Assembly (NCBI RefSeq): GCF_918741295.1
Contig: NZ_CAKKNB010000001.1
Coordinates: 806,001 to 870,000 of the forward strand
DNA: 64,000 nucleotides
Origin: Aquabacterium sp. CECT 9606
GTDB lineage: Bacteria; Pseudomonadota; Gammaproteobacteria; Burkholderiales; Burkholderiaceae_C
Direction of reading: 5' to 3'
In this document: positions 44,165 to 55,888 of the stretch, piece by piece
How the letters are laid out: every line of letters starts with the position of its first letter
Numbering within the stretch: position 1 is the stretch's first letter
Program-made: the position numbers and the translations under genes
Notes under the pieces: model-generated
The model's database searches: none
What the model was told of the DNA's origin: nothing
Seen by the model: the letters and a program-made list of their open reading frames with translations, nothing else

Positions 44165-44917
44165 TCAGCGTTGGCCGGTGGCATGGGGCCGCCACAAGTC
44201 GACAAACGCCTGGAACCACCAAGACCGCAAGCCGATCACCAGCGTGTAGGGCTTGCGCTGTGTGGCGGGCAGGCGCTGGTCGGCCAGGTGCTGCTGGGCA
44301 AAGTCTTCCGCCACGCGCTGCAAACGTTCGGCGAAAGGCTTGGCCAGGCTGTGTCCGATGGAGCCGTGCACCAGCAGCAGGAGTTCGTCATCGCCCTCAA
44401 AGCCGCCTGCGAAATACTCTTCCACCACATGTTCACGGAAGAAGCTCATCACCGGGCCATGGGGGCGCCAGCGGAAGGTTTTGGAGACCTTGAGCCGGTA
44501 GCGGTTGAGCGGCCGCAACTCGATGATGCCCAGCTTGTCCAGCTTGGCCAGCAGGCGGAAGCACTCGGTCTCGGTGATCTCGTAGGTTGACACGATCTGC
44601 TCGAAGGTCCATTGACTCAGGCAGCAGATGGCCATCAGCAGCAGCTTGCGGTCGGCCACCACCGCTTTCTCTTGCGCCAGGGTCAGCTCGCGCTTCAAGG
44701 GCTGGGCATCGGCCACGCGGCGGGCCAGGTCGGCGAAATCGAGTTTGAGCACGCGGCAGATGTCATCGATGCGGGACAGGGGCATGTCGCCCTTGGCGAA
44801 GACGCGCTTGATGCTGGACTCGGCCATCCCCAGGCGTTCGCCCAGTTGGGCATAGGTGATGCCGGCAGATTTCAGTTCCTGCTTCAGCATGTTCACGAGG
44901 TCTTGCGTGGTGCTCAT
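44165..44917 (-). CDS. XRE-type helix-turn-helix transcriptional regulator
   Basis: The 250-residue protein has an N-terminal Cro/C1-type HTH (about residues 8-62: ITYAQLGERLGMAESSIKRVFAKGDMPLSRIDDICRVL, in parts). A second winged-helix-like region follows (residues 90-145: LSQWTFEQIVSTYEITETECFRLLAKLDKLGIIEL, in parts). The C-terminal 100 residues are unassigned, with a KPFAERLQRVAEDFAQQHL helix. I use the ATG at 44917 because a perfect palindrome lies just upstream of it, overlapping the alternative start. It probably represses itself and perhaps the divergent genes. Confidence 0.82.
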   Translation of the reverse strand: MSTTQDLVNMLKQELKSAGITYAQLGERLGMAESSIKRVFAKGDMPLSRIDDICRVLKLDFADLARRVADAQPLKRELTLAQEKAVVADRKLLLMAICCLSQWTFEQIVSTYEITETECFRLLAKLDKLGIIELRPLNRYRLKVSKTFRWRPHGPVMSFFREHVVEEYFAGGFEGDDELLLLVHGSIGHSLAKPFAERLQRVAEDFAQQHLADQRLPATQRKPYTLVIGLRSWWFQAFVDLWRPHATGQR

Positions 44918-44926
44918 GGGTTGTTG

Positions 44927-44945
44927 GGTATCGAAATTCGATACC
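44927..44945. promoter_or_regulatory. Perfect 9-1-9 palindrome, probable operator
   Basis: GGTATCGAA-A-TTCGATACC is a perfect inverted repeat 9 bases upstream of the regulator's ATG and 103 bases upstream of the divergent gene's ATG. A further half-like copy (GGTATTGA, 44969-44976) lies between. Position and symmetry fit an autoregulatory binding site for the HTH dimer. Confidence 0.7.
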
Positions 44946-45047
44946 AAGTATGCACGATGACGCTACTCGGTATTGATTGATTGACCTGCGGAAGCTGAAT
45001 TTACACAATCCATTCCCATGTTCAACACGCTCCCAAGGGGCCCCAAG

Positions 45048-45464
45048 ATGACCACCACCATCCGCCGTGACACCAAATCCTGGAAGGCCCAGGTCTGGAT
45101 CTCTTTCGGGGTCGCCGTGACCGTGTGCGCCACTGGCCTGGGCTGGTTGCCCGGTGCGGACCTGGAGCGCGCGTTCATGGTGATGGGCTATGTGTTCTGC
45201 CTGTCGGCGGTGTTCGCACTGTCCAAGTTCGTGCGGGACAAGGAGCTGCGCGGCAACGACACGCCGATGTGGTCGGTGGTGGTGTGGTCGGGCTTTGCCT
45301 TTGCCATCGGCCTGACCGGTTGGGGCCTGTATCAGATGGACATCAACCCGACCTACAAGGCCTACCTGCTGGTGACTTGGCTGTTCCTGATCTCCAGCGC
45401 CTTCACCCTGGCCAAGATGCTGCGTGACGACCACGAAGCCGATGTGGCCGAACACAAGGAATGA
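45048..45464 (+). CDS. YiaA/YiaB-family inner membrane protein
   Basis: The 138-residue protein has four hydrophobic helices arranged as two similar halves: WISFGVAVTVCATGLGWLPG...RAFMVMGYVFCLSAVFALSKFVRD and VVVWSGFAFAIGLTGWGLYQMD...KAYLLVTWLFLISSAFTLAKMLRD (each in parts). The repeated F-x-L-(A/S)K-x-(V/L)RD ends match the YiaA/B two-helix domain. The start at 45048 follows AAGGGG. First gene divergent from the XRE regulator. Function unknown. Confidence 0.82.
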   Translation: MTTTIRRDTKSWKAQVWISFGVAVTVCATGLGWLPGADLERAFMVMGYVFCLSAVFALSKFVRDKELRGNDTPMWSVVVWSGFAFAIGLTGWGLYQMDINPTYKAYLLVTWLFLISSAFTLAKMLRDDHEADVAEHKE

Positions 45465-45466
45465 CC

Positions 45467-45892
45467 ATGAAATTCTGGCAAACAACAACCCGAATCCTGG
45501 CCCTGACTGCGGCCTTGAGTCTGGCCTCCATGGCGCAGGCCCACAACGAGCAAGCGGCCTCTGAAGCCAGCGCCCTGTCGGCCCTGCCGGTGGCGGTGTC
45601 CGTGGCAGCGCCATCCATGGTGCTGTCGGCCGGCGTGGTGCTGACCGTCGTCTCCGTGCAGGTGGTGGCCGGTGCCACCGTGTGGGTGGTGCAGCGCGCC
45701 AGCGACGGTGCCCGCATGGTGATCCGCTGGGGCTCACAGGCTGCTGGCGTGGCTTCGGTGGCCTTGGGCACGGCCGTCAGCGTGACTGCGATCAGCGCGG
45801 GCTACATCCTGTCGGCGGCGGGCCAGGCAATCGCCTTCGTGCCCAATGCCCTGGGGGCCTCGCTGCTCTACAACGAACGCATCACCGATTGA
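45467..45892 (+). CDS. Exported Ala/Val-rich protein of unknown function
   Basis: The 141-residue product has a signal peptide (cleavage after AQA near residue 24) and then two or three hydrophobic Ala/Val/Gly-rich stretches (about residues 47-70 and 85-115) that may insert in a membrane. AAGGA lies 7 bases before the ATG at 45467; another ATG at 45461 overlaps the YiaA stop. It sits between YiaA and DUF2145 and is likely cotranscribed. No family recognised. Confidence 0.68.
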   Translation: MKFWQTTTRILALTAALSLASMAQAHNEQAASEASALSALPVAVSVAAPSMVLSAGVVLTVVSVQVVAGATVWVVQRASDGARMVIRWGSQAAGVASVALGTAVSVTAISAGYILSAAGQAIAFVPNALGASLLYNERITD

Positions 45893-45904
45893 GCGGAGCC
45901 GAGC

Positions 45905-46684
45905 ATGTCCACCCTTAAACGCATTTGGGCCTCAGCCTTGTGCCTGGCCCTGCCCTTCACGGCGCATGCTGGCAGGCCTTGCGAGCTCAAGCCCCTGACC
46001 GTGGATGCCGTGCAGAAAGGCCTGGCCTTGGCCGAGCAAACCGTCAAGCGCTTGAACGACACCGGGGCCAAGGTCGCGGTGTTGGCCCGTGTGGGGCAGG
46101 ATCTGAGCCAATACGGACTGCGCTACTCCCACCTCGGCTTCGCATACCGCGATGGCGGCACCTGGCGCGTGGTGCACAAGCTCAACCAGTGCGGCACCGA
46201 CCGCTCGGCCCTGTACCGTCAAGGCATCGGTGACTTCTTCATGGATTCGCCGTTTGAGTACGAAGCCGGTGCGATTGTGCTGTCACCCCAGGTGCAGGAT
46301 CGCCTGTGGCCCATGCTCAAGGAAGGCCAAGACCTGCGGACCCTGCACACGCGGGCCTACAGCATGGTGGCCTATTCCTGGGCTCAGCAGTACCAGCAGA
46401 GCAACCAATGGGCGATCGAAACCCTCGCACTGGCGATGGAGCCCCAGGCGAACCGCCGAGACCAGGCCCAGGCCTGGCTGCGCTTCAAGGGTTATGAGCC
46501 CACGGAACTGCACCTGTCCACCTTGAGCCGCCTGGGCGCCCGCCTGACCTCCGCCAACGTCAGCTTCGACGATCACCCCAGCCACTTGCGCTTCTCAGGC
46601 CGGATCCGCACCGTGACCGTGGATTCGGTTTTTACCTGGCTGAGCCGATCAGGATTGGGCGAGTCCCCCCTGCTTATTCACTGA
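45905..46684 (+). CDS. DUF2145 exported protein
   Basis: The 259-residue product has a signal peptide (cleavage after AHA, residue 22) and the DUF2145 pattern: DLSQYGLRYSHLGFAYRDGG, VHKLNQCGTDRSALYRQG, AYSMVAYSWAQQYQQSNQW. The invariant-looking Cys65-type, His and Asn residues recall a papain-like NlpC/P60 layout, but that is my inference. It starts 12 bases after the previous gene and ends the unit divergent from the XRE regulator. Confidence 0.8.
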   Translation: MSTLKRIWASALCLALPFTAHAGRPCELKPLTVDAVQKGLALAEQTVKRLNDTGAKVAVLARVGQDLSQYGLRYSHLGFAYRDGGTWRVVHKLNQCGTDRSALYRQGIGDFFMDSPFEYEAGAIVLSPQVQDRLWPMLKEGQDLRTLHTRAYSMVAYSWAQQYQQSNQWAIETLALAMEPQANRRDQAQAWLRFKGYEPTELHLSTLSRLGARLTSANVSFDDHPSHLRFSGRIRTVTVDSVFTWLSRSGLGESPLLIH

Positions 46685-46759
46685 TTGGCTGGCCCAAGTT
46701 TGCCTATACATTTTCGGCTGACGATAACTGCAGCCAGCATCAGTGAGAGGAACACGATC

Positions 46760-48676
46760 TTGAGCAACCCTCCCGGTCAAGCCACGCCTTCGAGTGGACA
46801 GTTCGCCCTTCTGGGCCAGCGCCGCTTCGCGCCATTTTTCTGGACCCAGTTCCTGGGCGCGGCCAACGACAACCTGTTCAAGTTCGCCTTCACGGTGCTG
46901 GTGACCTACCAACTGCGCGTGTCCTGGCTGGACGCCAAGATGGCTGGCTTGGTCATCGGCGCCTTGTTCATCCTGCCCTTCGTGCTGCTGTCGGCCACGG
47001 CGGGGCAATGGGCCGACAAGTATGACAAGGGCCGCATCATGCGGGCCATCAAGCTGCTGGAGGTGGCCATCATGGTCCTGGTGGCGTTTGGCTTCTTTGG
47101 CCAGAACGTGCCGCTGCTGCTGGCTTGCGTGTTCCTGATGGGCTTGCACTCCACCTTCTTCGGGCCCGTCAAATACGCCTACCTGCCGCAGCACCTGAGC
47201 CCGCGCGAGTTGACTGGCGGCAATGGCATGGTCGAGATGGGCACCTTCGTGGCCATCCTGCTGGGCAACGTCGGTGGTGGCTTGTTGATGAGCATCCCCG
47301 AGGTTGGCGTGCATTGGGCCGCGGGGGCTTGCCTCAGCATCGCGGTGATCGGTTGGCTGATGGCCTTGCAGATCCCGGCCTCGCCCTCTTCCGATCCGGG
47401 CTTGAAGCTCAACTGGAACCCTGCCACCGAGACCTGGCGCAACCTCAAGCTGGCGGGCGAATACCCCAGCGTGTTCCGCTCGCTGCTGGGCATCTCGTGG
47501 ATGTGGTTCTTTGGCGCGGTCTTTCTGGCGCAGTTCCCTTCCTTTGCGCGTGATGTGCTGGGGGGTGATGAGCAGGTGGCGTCCTTGCTGCTGGTGGTGT
47601 TCTCGGTGGGCATTGCCGTGGGTTCGCTCTTGTGCGAGACCTTCTCGCACCGGAGTGTTGAAATCGGCCTGGTGCCGATCGGCGCGGTGGGCATGACCGT
47701 GTTCGCATTCGACCTCTACCTGGCCAGCCGGGGCCTGACCCATCCTCTGGGCAGCCTGATGACCGTCGGCCAGTTCGTGGCGCAGCACGCCCACTGGCGC
47801 GTGATGATCGACCTGGCCCTGCTGGCCTTCAGCGCAGGCTTGTACAGCGTGCCCATGTACGCCTTGATCCAGCTGCGCGCCCAGCCCAGCCACCGGGCCC
47901 GCATCATCGCGGCCAACAACATCCTCAACGCGCTGTTCATGATCGTGAGCAGCCTGATGGCGGGCGCCTTGTTGGGCGCGGGGCTGTCGATCCCTGAAGT
48001 GTTCGGGGCCACGGCCGTGCTCAACATCATCGTGGTCGGCTATGTGTTCTGGCTGATGCCGGAATACATCCTGCGCCTGGTGATGCTGTTCGTGACCCGC
48101 ATTGTCTACCGACTGAAGGTGCGGGGCGAAGACCACCTGCCCACCGATGGCGCGGCCATCCTGGTGTGCAACCACGTGAGCTTCGTCGACGCAGTGATCC
48201 TGGGGGTGATCAGCCCCCGGCCCATGATCTTCCTGATGGACCACCGCATCTTCAAGACGCCCGGCCTGGGTTGGTTCTTCCGCGCCGTCAAGGCCATTCC
48301 CATCGCCCCTCAGAAGGAAGACCCAGCGGCCTACGAGCGTGCCTTTGAACGCGCTCGCCATGCCTTGAGCGAAGGCGAGTTGCTGTGCCTTTTCCCGGAG
48401 GGCGCGATCACCCGCGACGGCACCTTGCAGCCTTTCAAGGCCGGCATCATGAAGATCCTGGAAACCAACCCGGTGCCAGTGATCCCTTCTGCCCTGCACA
48501 ATCTGTGGGGATCGAGTTTCTCGCGCATCGATGGGGTGGCCATGGCCAAGCCTTTGCGCCGGGGCCTGTTCAACCATGTGGGCCTGGTGGTGGGCGAGGC
48601 CATCGCGCCCGACCAGGTCACGCCTGAAGGTCTGCAAGCCCGCGTGCAGGCCTTGCTGAACGAGCCTGCCCCTTGA
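46760..48676 (+). CDS. MFS transporter fused to acyltransferase (LplT-PlsC type)
   Basis: The 638-residue protein has an MFS half of about 430 residues (12 helices; GQWADKYDKGRIMRAIK, FGPVKYAYLPQHL, ELTGGNGMVEMG) like the lysophospholipid transporter LplT. A PlsC-type acyltransferase domain follows with N-H-V-S-F-V-D (NHx4D box, ILVCNHVSFVDAV) and FPEGAITRDG. This suggests uptake and reacylation of lysophospholipid in one protein. The E. coli Aas acyl-ACP synthetase domain is absent. Start: TTG at 46760 with GAGAGGA 8 bases before it. The stop overlaps the paralogue's start. Confidence 0.87.
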   Translation: MSNPPGQATPSSGQFALLGQRRFAPFFWTQFLGAANDNLFKFAFTVLVTYQLRVSWLDAKMAGLVIGALFILPFVLLSATAGQWADKYDKGRIMRAIKLLEVAIMVLVAFGFFGQNVPLLLACVFLMGLHSTFFGPVKYAYLPQHLSPRELTGGNGMVEMGTFVAILLGNVGGGLLMSIPEVGVHWAAGACLSIAVIGWLMALQIPASPSSDPGLKLNWNPATETWRNLKLAGEYPSVFRSLLGISWMWFFGAVFLAQFPSFARDVLGGDEQVASLLLVVFSVGIAVGSLLCETFSHRSVEIGLVPIGAVGMTVFAFDLYLASRGLTHPLGSLMTVGQFVAQHAHWRVMIDLALLAFSAGLYSVPMYALIQLRAQPSHRARIIAANNILNALFMIVSSLMAGALLGAGLSIPEVFGATAVLNIIVVGYVFWLMPEYILRLVMLFVTRIVYRLKVRGEDHLPTDGAAILVCNHVSFVDAVILGVISPRPMIFLMDHRIFKTPGLGWFFRAVKAIPIAPQKEDPAAYERAFERARHALSEGELLCLFPEGAITRDGTLQPFKAGIMKILETNPVPVIPSALHNLWGSSFSRIDGVAMAKPLRRGLFNHVGLVVGEAIAPDQVTPEGLQARVQALLNEPAP

Positions 48677-50025
48677 AGACCGAGCAGCCGCACCAGTTCC
48701 GACTACTGGCGCAGCGCCGTTTTGCACCGTTCTTCTTCACGGTGTTCCTGGGGTCCATGAATGACAACCTGCTCAAGTTCTCAACCACCTTGTTGTTGAC
48801 CTACCAGTTGGCGGTGCCTTGGTTGCCGCCGGCGCTGGTTGGACCGGTGATGGGGGCCATCTTCATCGCCCCGTCCCTGCTCTTGTCCGCCACCCTGGGC
48901 CAATGGGCCGACCGCTGCGACCTGGGCTGGCTGATCCGCCTGGGCAAAAGCCTGGAGGTGCTCATGATGGGGTTGGCCGCCTGGGCCTTGTGGCGGCGCG
49001 ATGCGCCCATGATGGTGGCCTGTGTACTGGTGTGCGGGGTGCATGTGGCCTTGTTTTCCACCGTGCGCTATGCCTACATCCCACAGCACTTGCGCGAGCA
49101 TGAGCTGACCGGGGGCAACGGCTTGCTCGAGATGGGCATTTTCCTGGCCATCCTGATGGGCACCTTGGTGGGTGGGCTGCTGGTCGCGCCTGAACTGGGC
49201 GGCACCTGGATCGTGGGCCTGGCGGTGGTGGCGATGAGTGTGCTGGGTCGCCTCGCATCGCATTGGATCCCGAGCACACCTGCCGTCGACCCTGGCCTGC
49301 GCATCCATTGGAACCCGGTGTCCGAAACCTGGCGCAACCTCAAGCGTTGCCATGAAGACCCTTTGGTGTTCGCCTCCATGCTCGGCATTTCGTGGATGTG
49401 GTTCTTTGGCGCGGGCTTTTTGGCCATGTTCCCGATCCTGAGCAAAGACGTGCTGAATGGACAGGAGGGCGTGGCCTCATTCCTGTTGGTGCTGACCTCG
49501 CTGGGCATTGGGGTGGGCGCCTTGATGTGCGAGCGCCTGTCACGGGGCCGGGTGGAACTGGGCCTGGTGCCCTTGGGGGCTTTGGGCATGGCCGTGTTCG
49601 CCATCGAGATGTCGATGGCCGTGCATGCGCTTGAGCAGGCCAAGGCCTCGGGCGTTCGCCCTGCCTGGACGGCGATGGAATTCGTGGCGCACCCGGCGCA
49701 CTGGCGCTTTCTGGTGGACCTGGTGTTGATGGCCTTGTCGGTGGGGCTGTTCAGCGTGTCCTTGTACGCGCAACTGCAGGCGCGCGCCGAGCCCAGCCAC
49801 CGGGCCCGAATCATCGCCGCCAACAACATCCTCAATGCCTTGTTCATTCTCTTGAGCGCGGTGCTGGTGGGCGCGTTGAGTGCCGCTGGGCTGAGCATGG
49901 GGCAGCTGTTCGCGGCCCAGGCCGGGGTACACATCGTGGTGTGCGGCGTGGCCTTCGCATGGCAGCCGATTTTCGCCCGACGCTCCGTGATCCTGGTCAG
50001 GCAGTGGCTTGGGTCACAATCGTAG
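48673..50025 (+). CDS. MFS transporter, LplT-like, paralogue of upstream gene
   Basis: The 450-residue protein is a clear paralogue of the MFS half upstream: shared LAQRRFAPFF, NDNLLKF, QWADR, ELTGGNGLLEMGIFLAILMGT, ISWMWFFGAGFLAMFP and RARIIAANNILNALF segments in the same order. It ends after the MFS domain with no acyltransferase. The TTG start overlaps the previous stop (TTGA), so the pair is coupled. Probably a tandem duplication in which one copy lacks or lost the enzyme part. Confidence 0.85.
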   Translation: MKTEQPHQFRLLAQRRFAPFFFTVFLGSMNDNLLKFSTTLLLTYQLAVPWLPPALVGPVMGAIFIAPSLLLSATLGQWADRCDLGWLIRLGKSLEVLMMGLAAWALWRRDAPMMVACVLVCGVHVALFSTVRYAYIPQHLREHELTGGNGLLEMGIFLAILMGTLVGGLLVAPELGGTWIVGLAVVAMSVLGRLASHWIPSTPAVDPGLRIHWNPVSETWRNLKRCHEDPLVFASMLGISWMWFFGAGFLAMFPILSKDVLNGQEGVASFLLVLTSLGIGVGALMCERLSRGRVELGLVPLGALGMAVFAIEMSMAVHALEQAKASGVRPAWTAMEFVAHPAHWRFLVDLVLMALSVGLFSVSLYAQLQARAEPSHRARIIAANNILNALFILLSAVLVGALSAAGLSMGQLFAAQAGVHIVVCGVAFAWQPIFARRSVILVRQWLGSQS

Positions 50026-50051
50026 CCATTCACATCAAATCTTCAAACGTC

Positions 50052-50732
50052 ATGGGAAGCTTCTTGTCGCGCTCGGTTCTGGCCCGTGTGGTGCCGTTTG
50101 TGTTGTTCATGGTGATGCTGGCCTTGCGCGGCCAGGTGCCCGCCGATGGCAGTTGGGGCATCGACCCAAGGTGGGTCTATGGCCTGTGCGTGCTGGTGGT
50201 CACCGGCAGCTTGCTGTTCTTCTGGCGCGATTACCAGGAGTTGGCACGCGGCACGTTGCCCGCAGCCAAGGAGTTGGCGCTGGCGGTGGTCGTCGGCGTG
50301 GCGGTGTTTTACCTGTGGGTCAACCTGGCCCAACCCTGGATGATGCTGGGCGAGGCCACGGCCAGCTTCAGGCCCGTGGACAGCGAGGGACACGTCGAGT
50401 GGGGGCTGGTGGTGGTGCGCTGGATCGGCGCTGCCCTGATGGTCCCGGTCATGGAAGAGTTGTTCTGGCGTTCATTCCTGATGCGCTGGGTGGACAACCC
50501 CGATTTTGAAAAGGTGGACGCGCGCGCCGTCACCTTGAAGGCGGTGGCCCTGTCCACCTTGGTGTTCATGCTGGCGCACACCCAGTGGCTGGCGGCCATC
50601 CTGGCGGGCCTGGCCTACGCCTGGCTGTACAAGCGGACAGGCTCCCTGTGGTCTCCCATCCTGGCCCATGCCGTCACCAATGGTGTGTTGGGGGTGTGGG
50701 TGGTGCTCTATGGCAATTGGCAGTTCTGGTGA
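50052..50732 (+). CDS. CAAX prenyl protease-related protein (CPBP family)
   Basis: The 226-residue membrane protein has the glutamate pair of the ABI/CPBP family in VPVMEELFWRSFLMRW, then FMLAHTQWLAAILAGLAYAWLY and ILAHAVTNGVLGVWV with the conserved His residues. The N-terminal FFWRDYQEL segment and the short GNWQFW end match the subtype associated with exosortase/PEP-CTERM loci. No exosortase gene is visible here. It starts 26 bases after the MFS gene. Confidence 0.82.
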   Translation: MGSFLSRSVLARVVPFVLFMVMLALRGQVPADGSWGIDPRWVYGLCVLVVTGSLLFFWRDYQELARGTLPAAKELALAVVVGVAVFYLWVNLAQPWMMLGEATASFRPVDSEGHVEWGLVVVRWIGAALMVPVMEELFWRSFLMRWVDNPDFEKVDARAVTLKAVALSTLVFMLAHTQWLAAILAGLAYAWLYKRTGSLWSPILAHAVTNGVLGVWVVLYGNWQFW

Positions 50733-50755
50733 CCAGGTCGGCAAGGATGGGTGGC

Positions 50756-51790
50756 ATGCAGAGGGCGAGTGTTTGGTGGCAGTGGGCTGGGCGGGCCGCG
50801 GTCTTGGGCGTGGCCTTGGGCGTGGTGGTGGTGTGGCTGTGTCTGGCCAATGACCCGGAAAACCACGCCGCCCTGGCCTTGTTGCTGTACGTTCCCTACC
50901 CGGTCTACCTGTTGCCGGCATTGGTCGCCTTCATCTGGTCATTCAGCCTGGGTTGGCGTTGGCGGGTGCTGGCCTTGACCAGCCTGCTGGTGGTCCTGAT
51001 TGTGTTGATGCGGCCGGCCTTCGGGCATGCCGACGAGGGCTACCGGCGCGTGCGGCTGATGACCTACAACGTCAAGTCCTACCTGGCCGTGCAACGGCCC
51101 CATGGCCTCGCCGAGGTGTCCATGGAGGTGTTGCAGCACGATCCCGATGTCATCGTCATGCAGGATGCCGGCCAGTTCATGGACGAACATTTTGTTCCTC
51201 CCGATGCGCGCAAGACCATTTTCGGGAAAAGAGAGATTTATGCCTTTGGCCAGTACATCGTGGCCAGTCGCTTTCCCTTGAAGGAATGCAAGCCCGGCTT
51301 GATCCCGTACAACGGGCAGAACCACACCTTTGTGCACTGTGTCGTCTCGGCCAACGGGACCGACTTTGACCTGGTCACCGTGCACTTCGTGACACCGCGT
51401 TATGGTTTGAACGCAGCCCGCAGCGAGGGCGTCAAAGGCCTGGGTGCCTGGCGCGACAACATGAACAAGCGCCTGACCCAATCCGGGGCCTTGGCCGAAC
51501 AACTGCGAGCGATGAATCGCCCGCGCGTTGTGGCCGGTGACCTCAATGCCCCCGAGAATTCCAACGTGGTGCAGGACCTGCTGGACACGGGGTTGCGGGA
51601 TGCGTTTTCCTCTGCGGGTCTGGGCTATGGCTACACCCATGGGCATTCACTGTGGCCCGGGATTTCGTTTTTGCGCATCGACCATGTCCTGGTCAGTGGT
51701 GACATCGGCGTGAGCGATGCGTTCGTGGGTGGCAAGGTGGCCTCGCAGCACCGGCCAGTCATTGCTGATCTGCTGTTGGTGCGCCACTAA
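50756..51790 (+). CDS. Membrane-anchored endonuclease/exonuclease/phosphatase-fold protein
   Basis: The 344-residue product has three N-terminal hydrophobic helices (about residues 10-30, 40-60 and 66-82) and a periplasmic EEP domain: LMTYNVKSY with the first Asn, DVIVMQDAG (metal-site position usually Glu, here Asp), VVAGDLNAPEN and RIDHVLVSG, ending SQHRPVIADL with the catalytic His. AAGGA is 8 bases before the ATG at 50756; an in-frame ATG at 50747 is also possible. It may act on phospholipids or nucleotides. Its stop overlaps the converging gene by 4 bases. Confidence 0.85.
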   Translation: MQRASVWWQWAGRAAVLGVALGVVVVWLCLANDPENHAALALLLYVPYPVYLLPALVAFIWSFSLGWRWRVLALTSLLVVLIVLMRPAFGHADEGYRRVRLMTYNVKSYLAVQRPHGLAEVSMEVLQHDPDVIVMQDAGQFMDEHFVPPDARKTIFGKREIYAFGQYIVASRFPLKECKPGLIPYNGQNHTFVHCVVSANGTDFDLVTVHFVTPRYGLNAARSEGVKGLGAWRDNMNKRLTQSGALAEQLRAMNRPRVVAGDLNAPENSNVVQDLLDTGLRDAFSSAGLGYGYTHGHSLWPGISFLRIDHVLVSGDIGVSDAFVGGKVASQHRPVIADLLLVRH

Positions 51791-52314
51791 GCGCGCAGCT
51801 TTCGGTACAAGCGCTTCACGCGCGATTTGAACCTCGTCCACCGCTGCCAGGCCCGGCTGCCTTTGATGCGCGCCAAGACGGTGTTCTTGAAGGCCATCCA
51901 GCGGCCAAACCAGCGTGCAAACCAGGCCAGCCGCATCAAGGTGGGCTGGGTCAGCATGAACAGCCGGGCGGTGGTGGCCGTGCCGCCCACTTTGGCCGCG
52001 ATGATCACGCTGATGCCCAGCAAGGTGTGGCCCTTGCCCAGCCAGTACAAGGCCAGCAGTTTGAGCGGCAGCAACGTGAGGATGGGTACCACGAACAGGC
52101 CCAGCGCCGCGTAAGGCGGCAGTGTGCGAATGCGCCCCTCGATCCAGCGCAGGCCGGGCAGGCGGCCGATCCAGGCCAGGACACGGGCCAGGTATTCCCA
52201 GCCCCATTCCTCGAACAACAGCACCAGGCCGATCAGCCAGATGCCCAGCGAGCCGAGCAGGCCGCGCAGGCTTTTCAATAGCCAGCGAACCCAGCGCGAC
52301 AGGGTTGCGCCCAT
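51787..52314 (-). CDS. Hypothetical membrane protein
   Basis: The 175-residue protein has two long hydrophobic segments (about residues 18-35 and 67-105), an aromatic-rich loop (LLFEEWGWEYLARVL) and a strongly basic C-terminus (KSRVKRLYRKLRA). It starts 7 bases after tgt on the same strand and is probably cotranscribed. No domain recognised. Confidence 0.7.
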   Translation of the reverse strand: MGATLSRWVRWLLKSLRGLLGSLGIWLIGLVLLFEEWGWEYLARVLAWIGRLPGLRWIEGRIRTLPPYAALGLFVVPILTLLPLKLLALYWLGKGHTLLGISVIIAAKVGGTATTARLFMLTQPTLMRLAWFARWFGRWMAFKNTVLARIKGSRAWQRWTRFKSRVKRLYRKLRA

Positions 52315-52321
52315 GGCGCGG

Positions 52322-55853
<3,532 letters not shown>

Positions 55854-55888
55854 GATTTTTTTATTGAATTACTTGTTTGACGCGCACT

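Noticed and set aside
46685..46759. TATACA -10-like box before the MFS fusion gene
   Set aside because: No -35 box at proper spacing (nearest candidate is 14 bases away).
46649..48727. 692-codon minus-strand open frame
   Set aside because: Antisense of the MFS-acyltransferase fusion; His/Gln-rich shadow.
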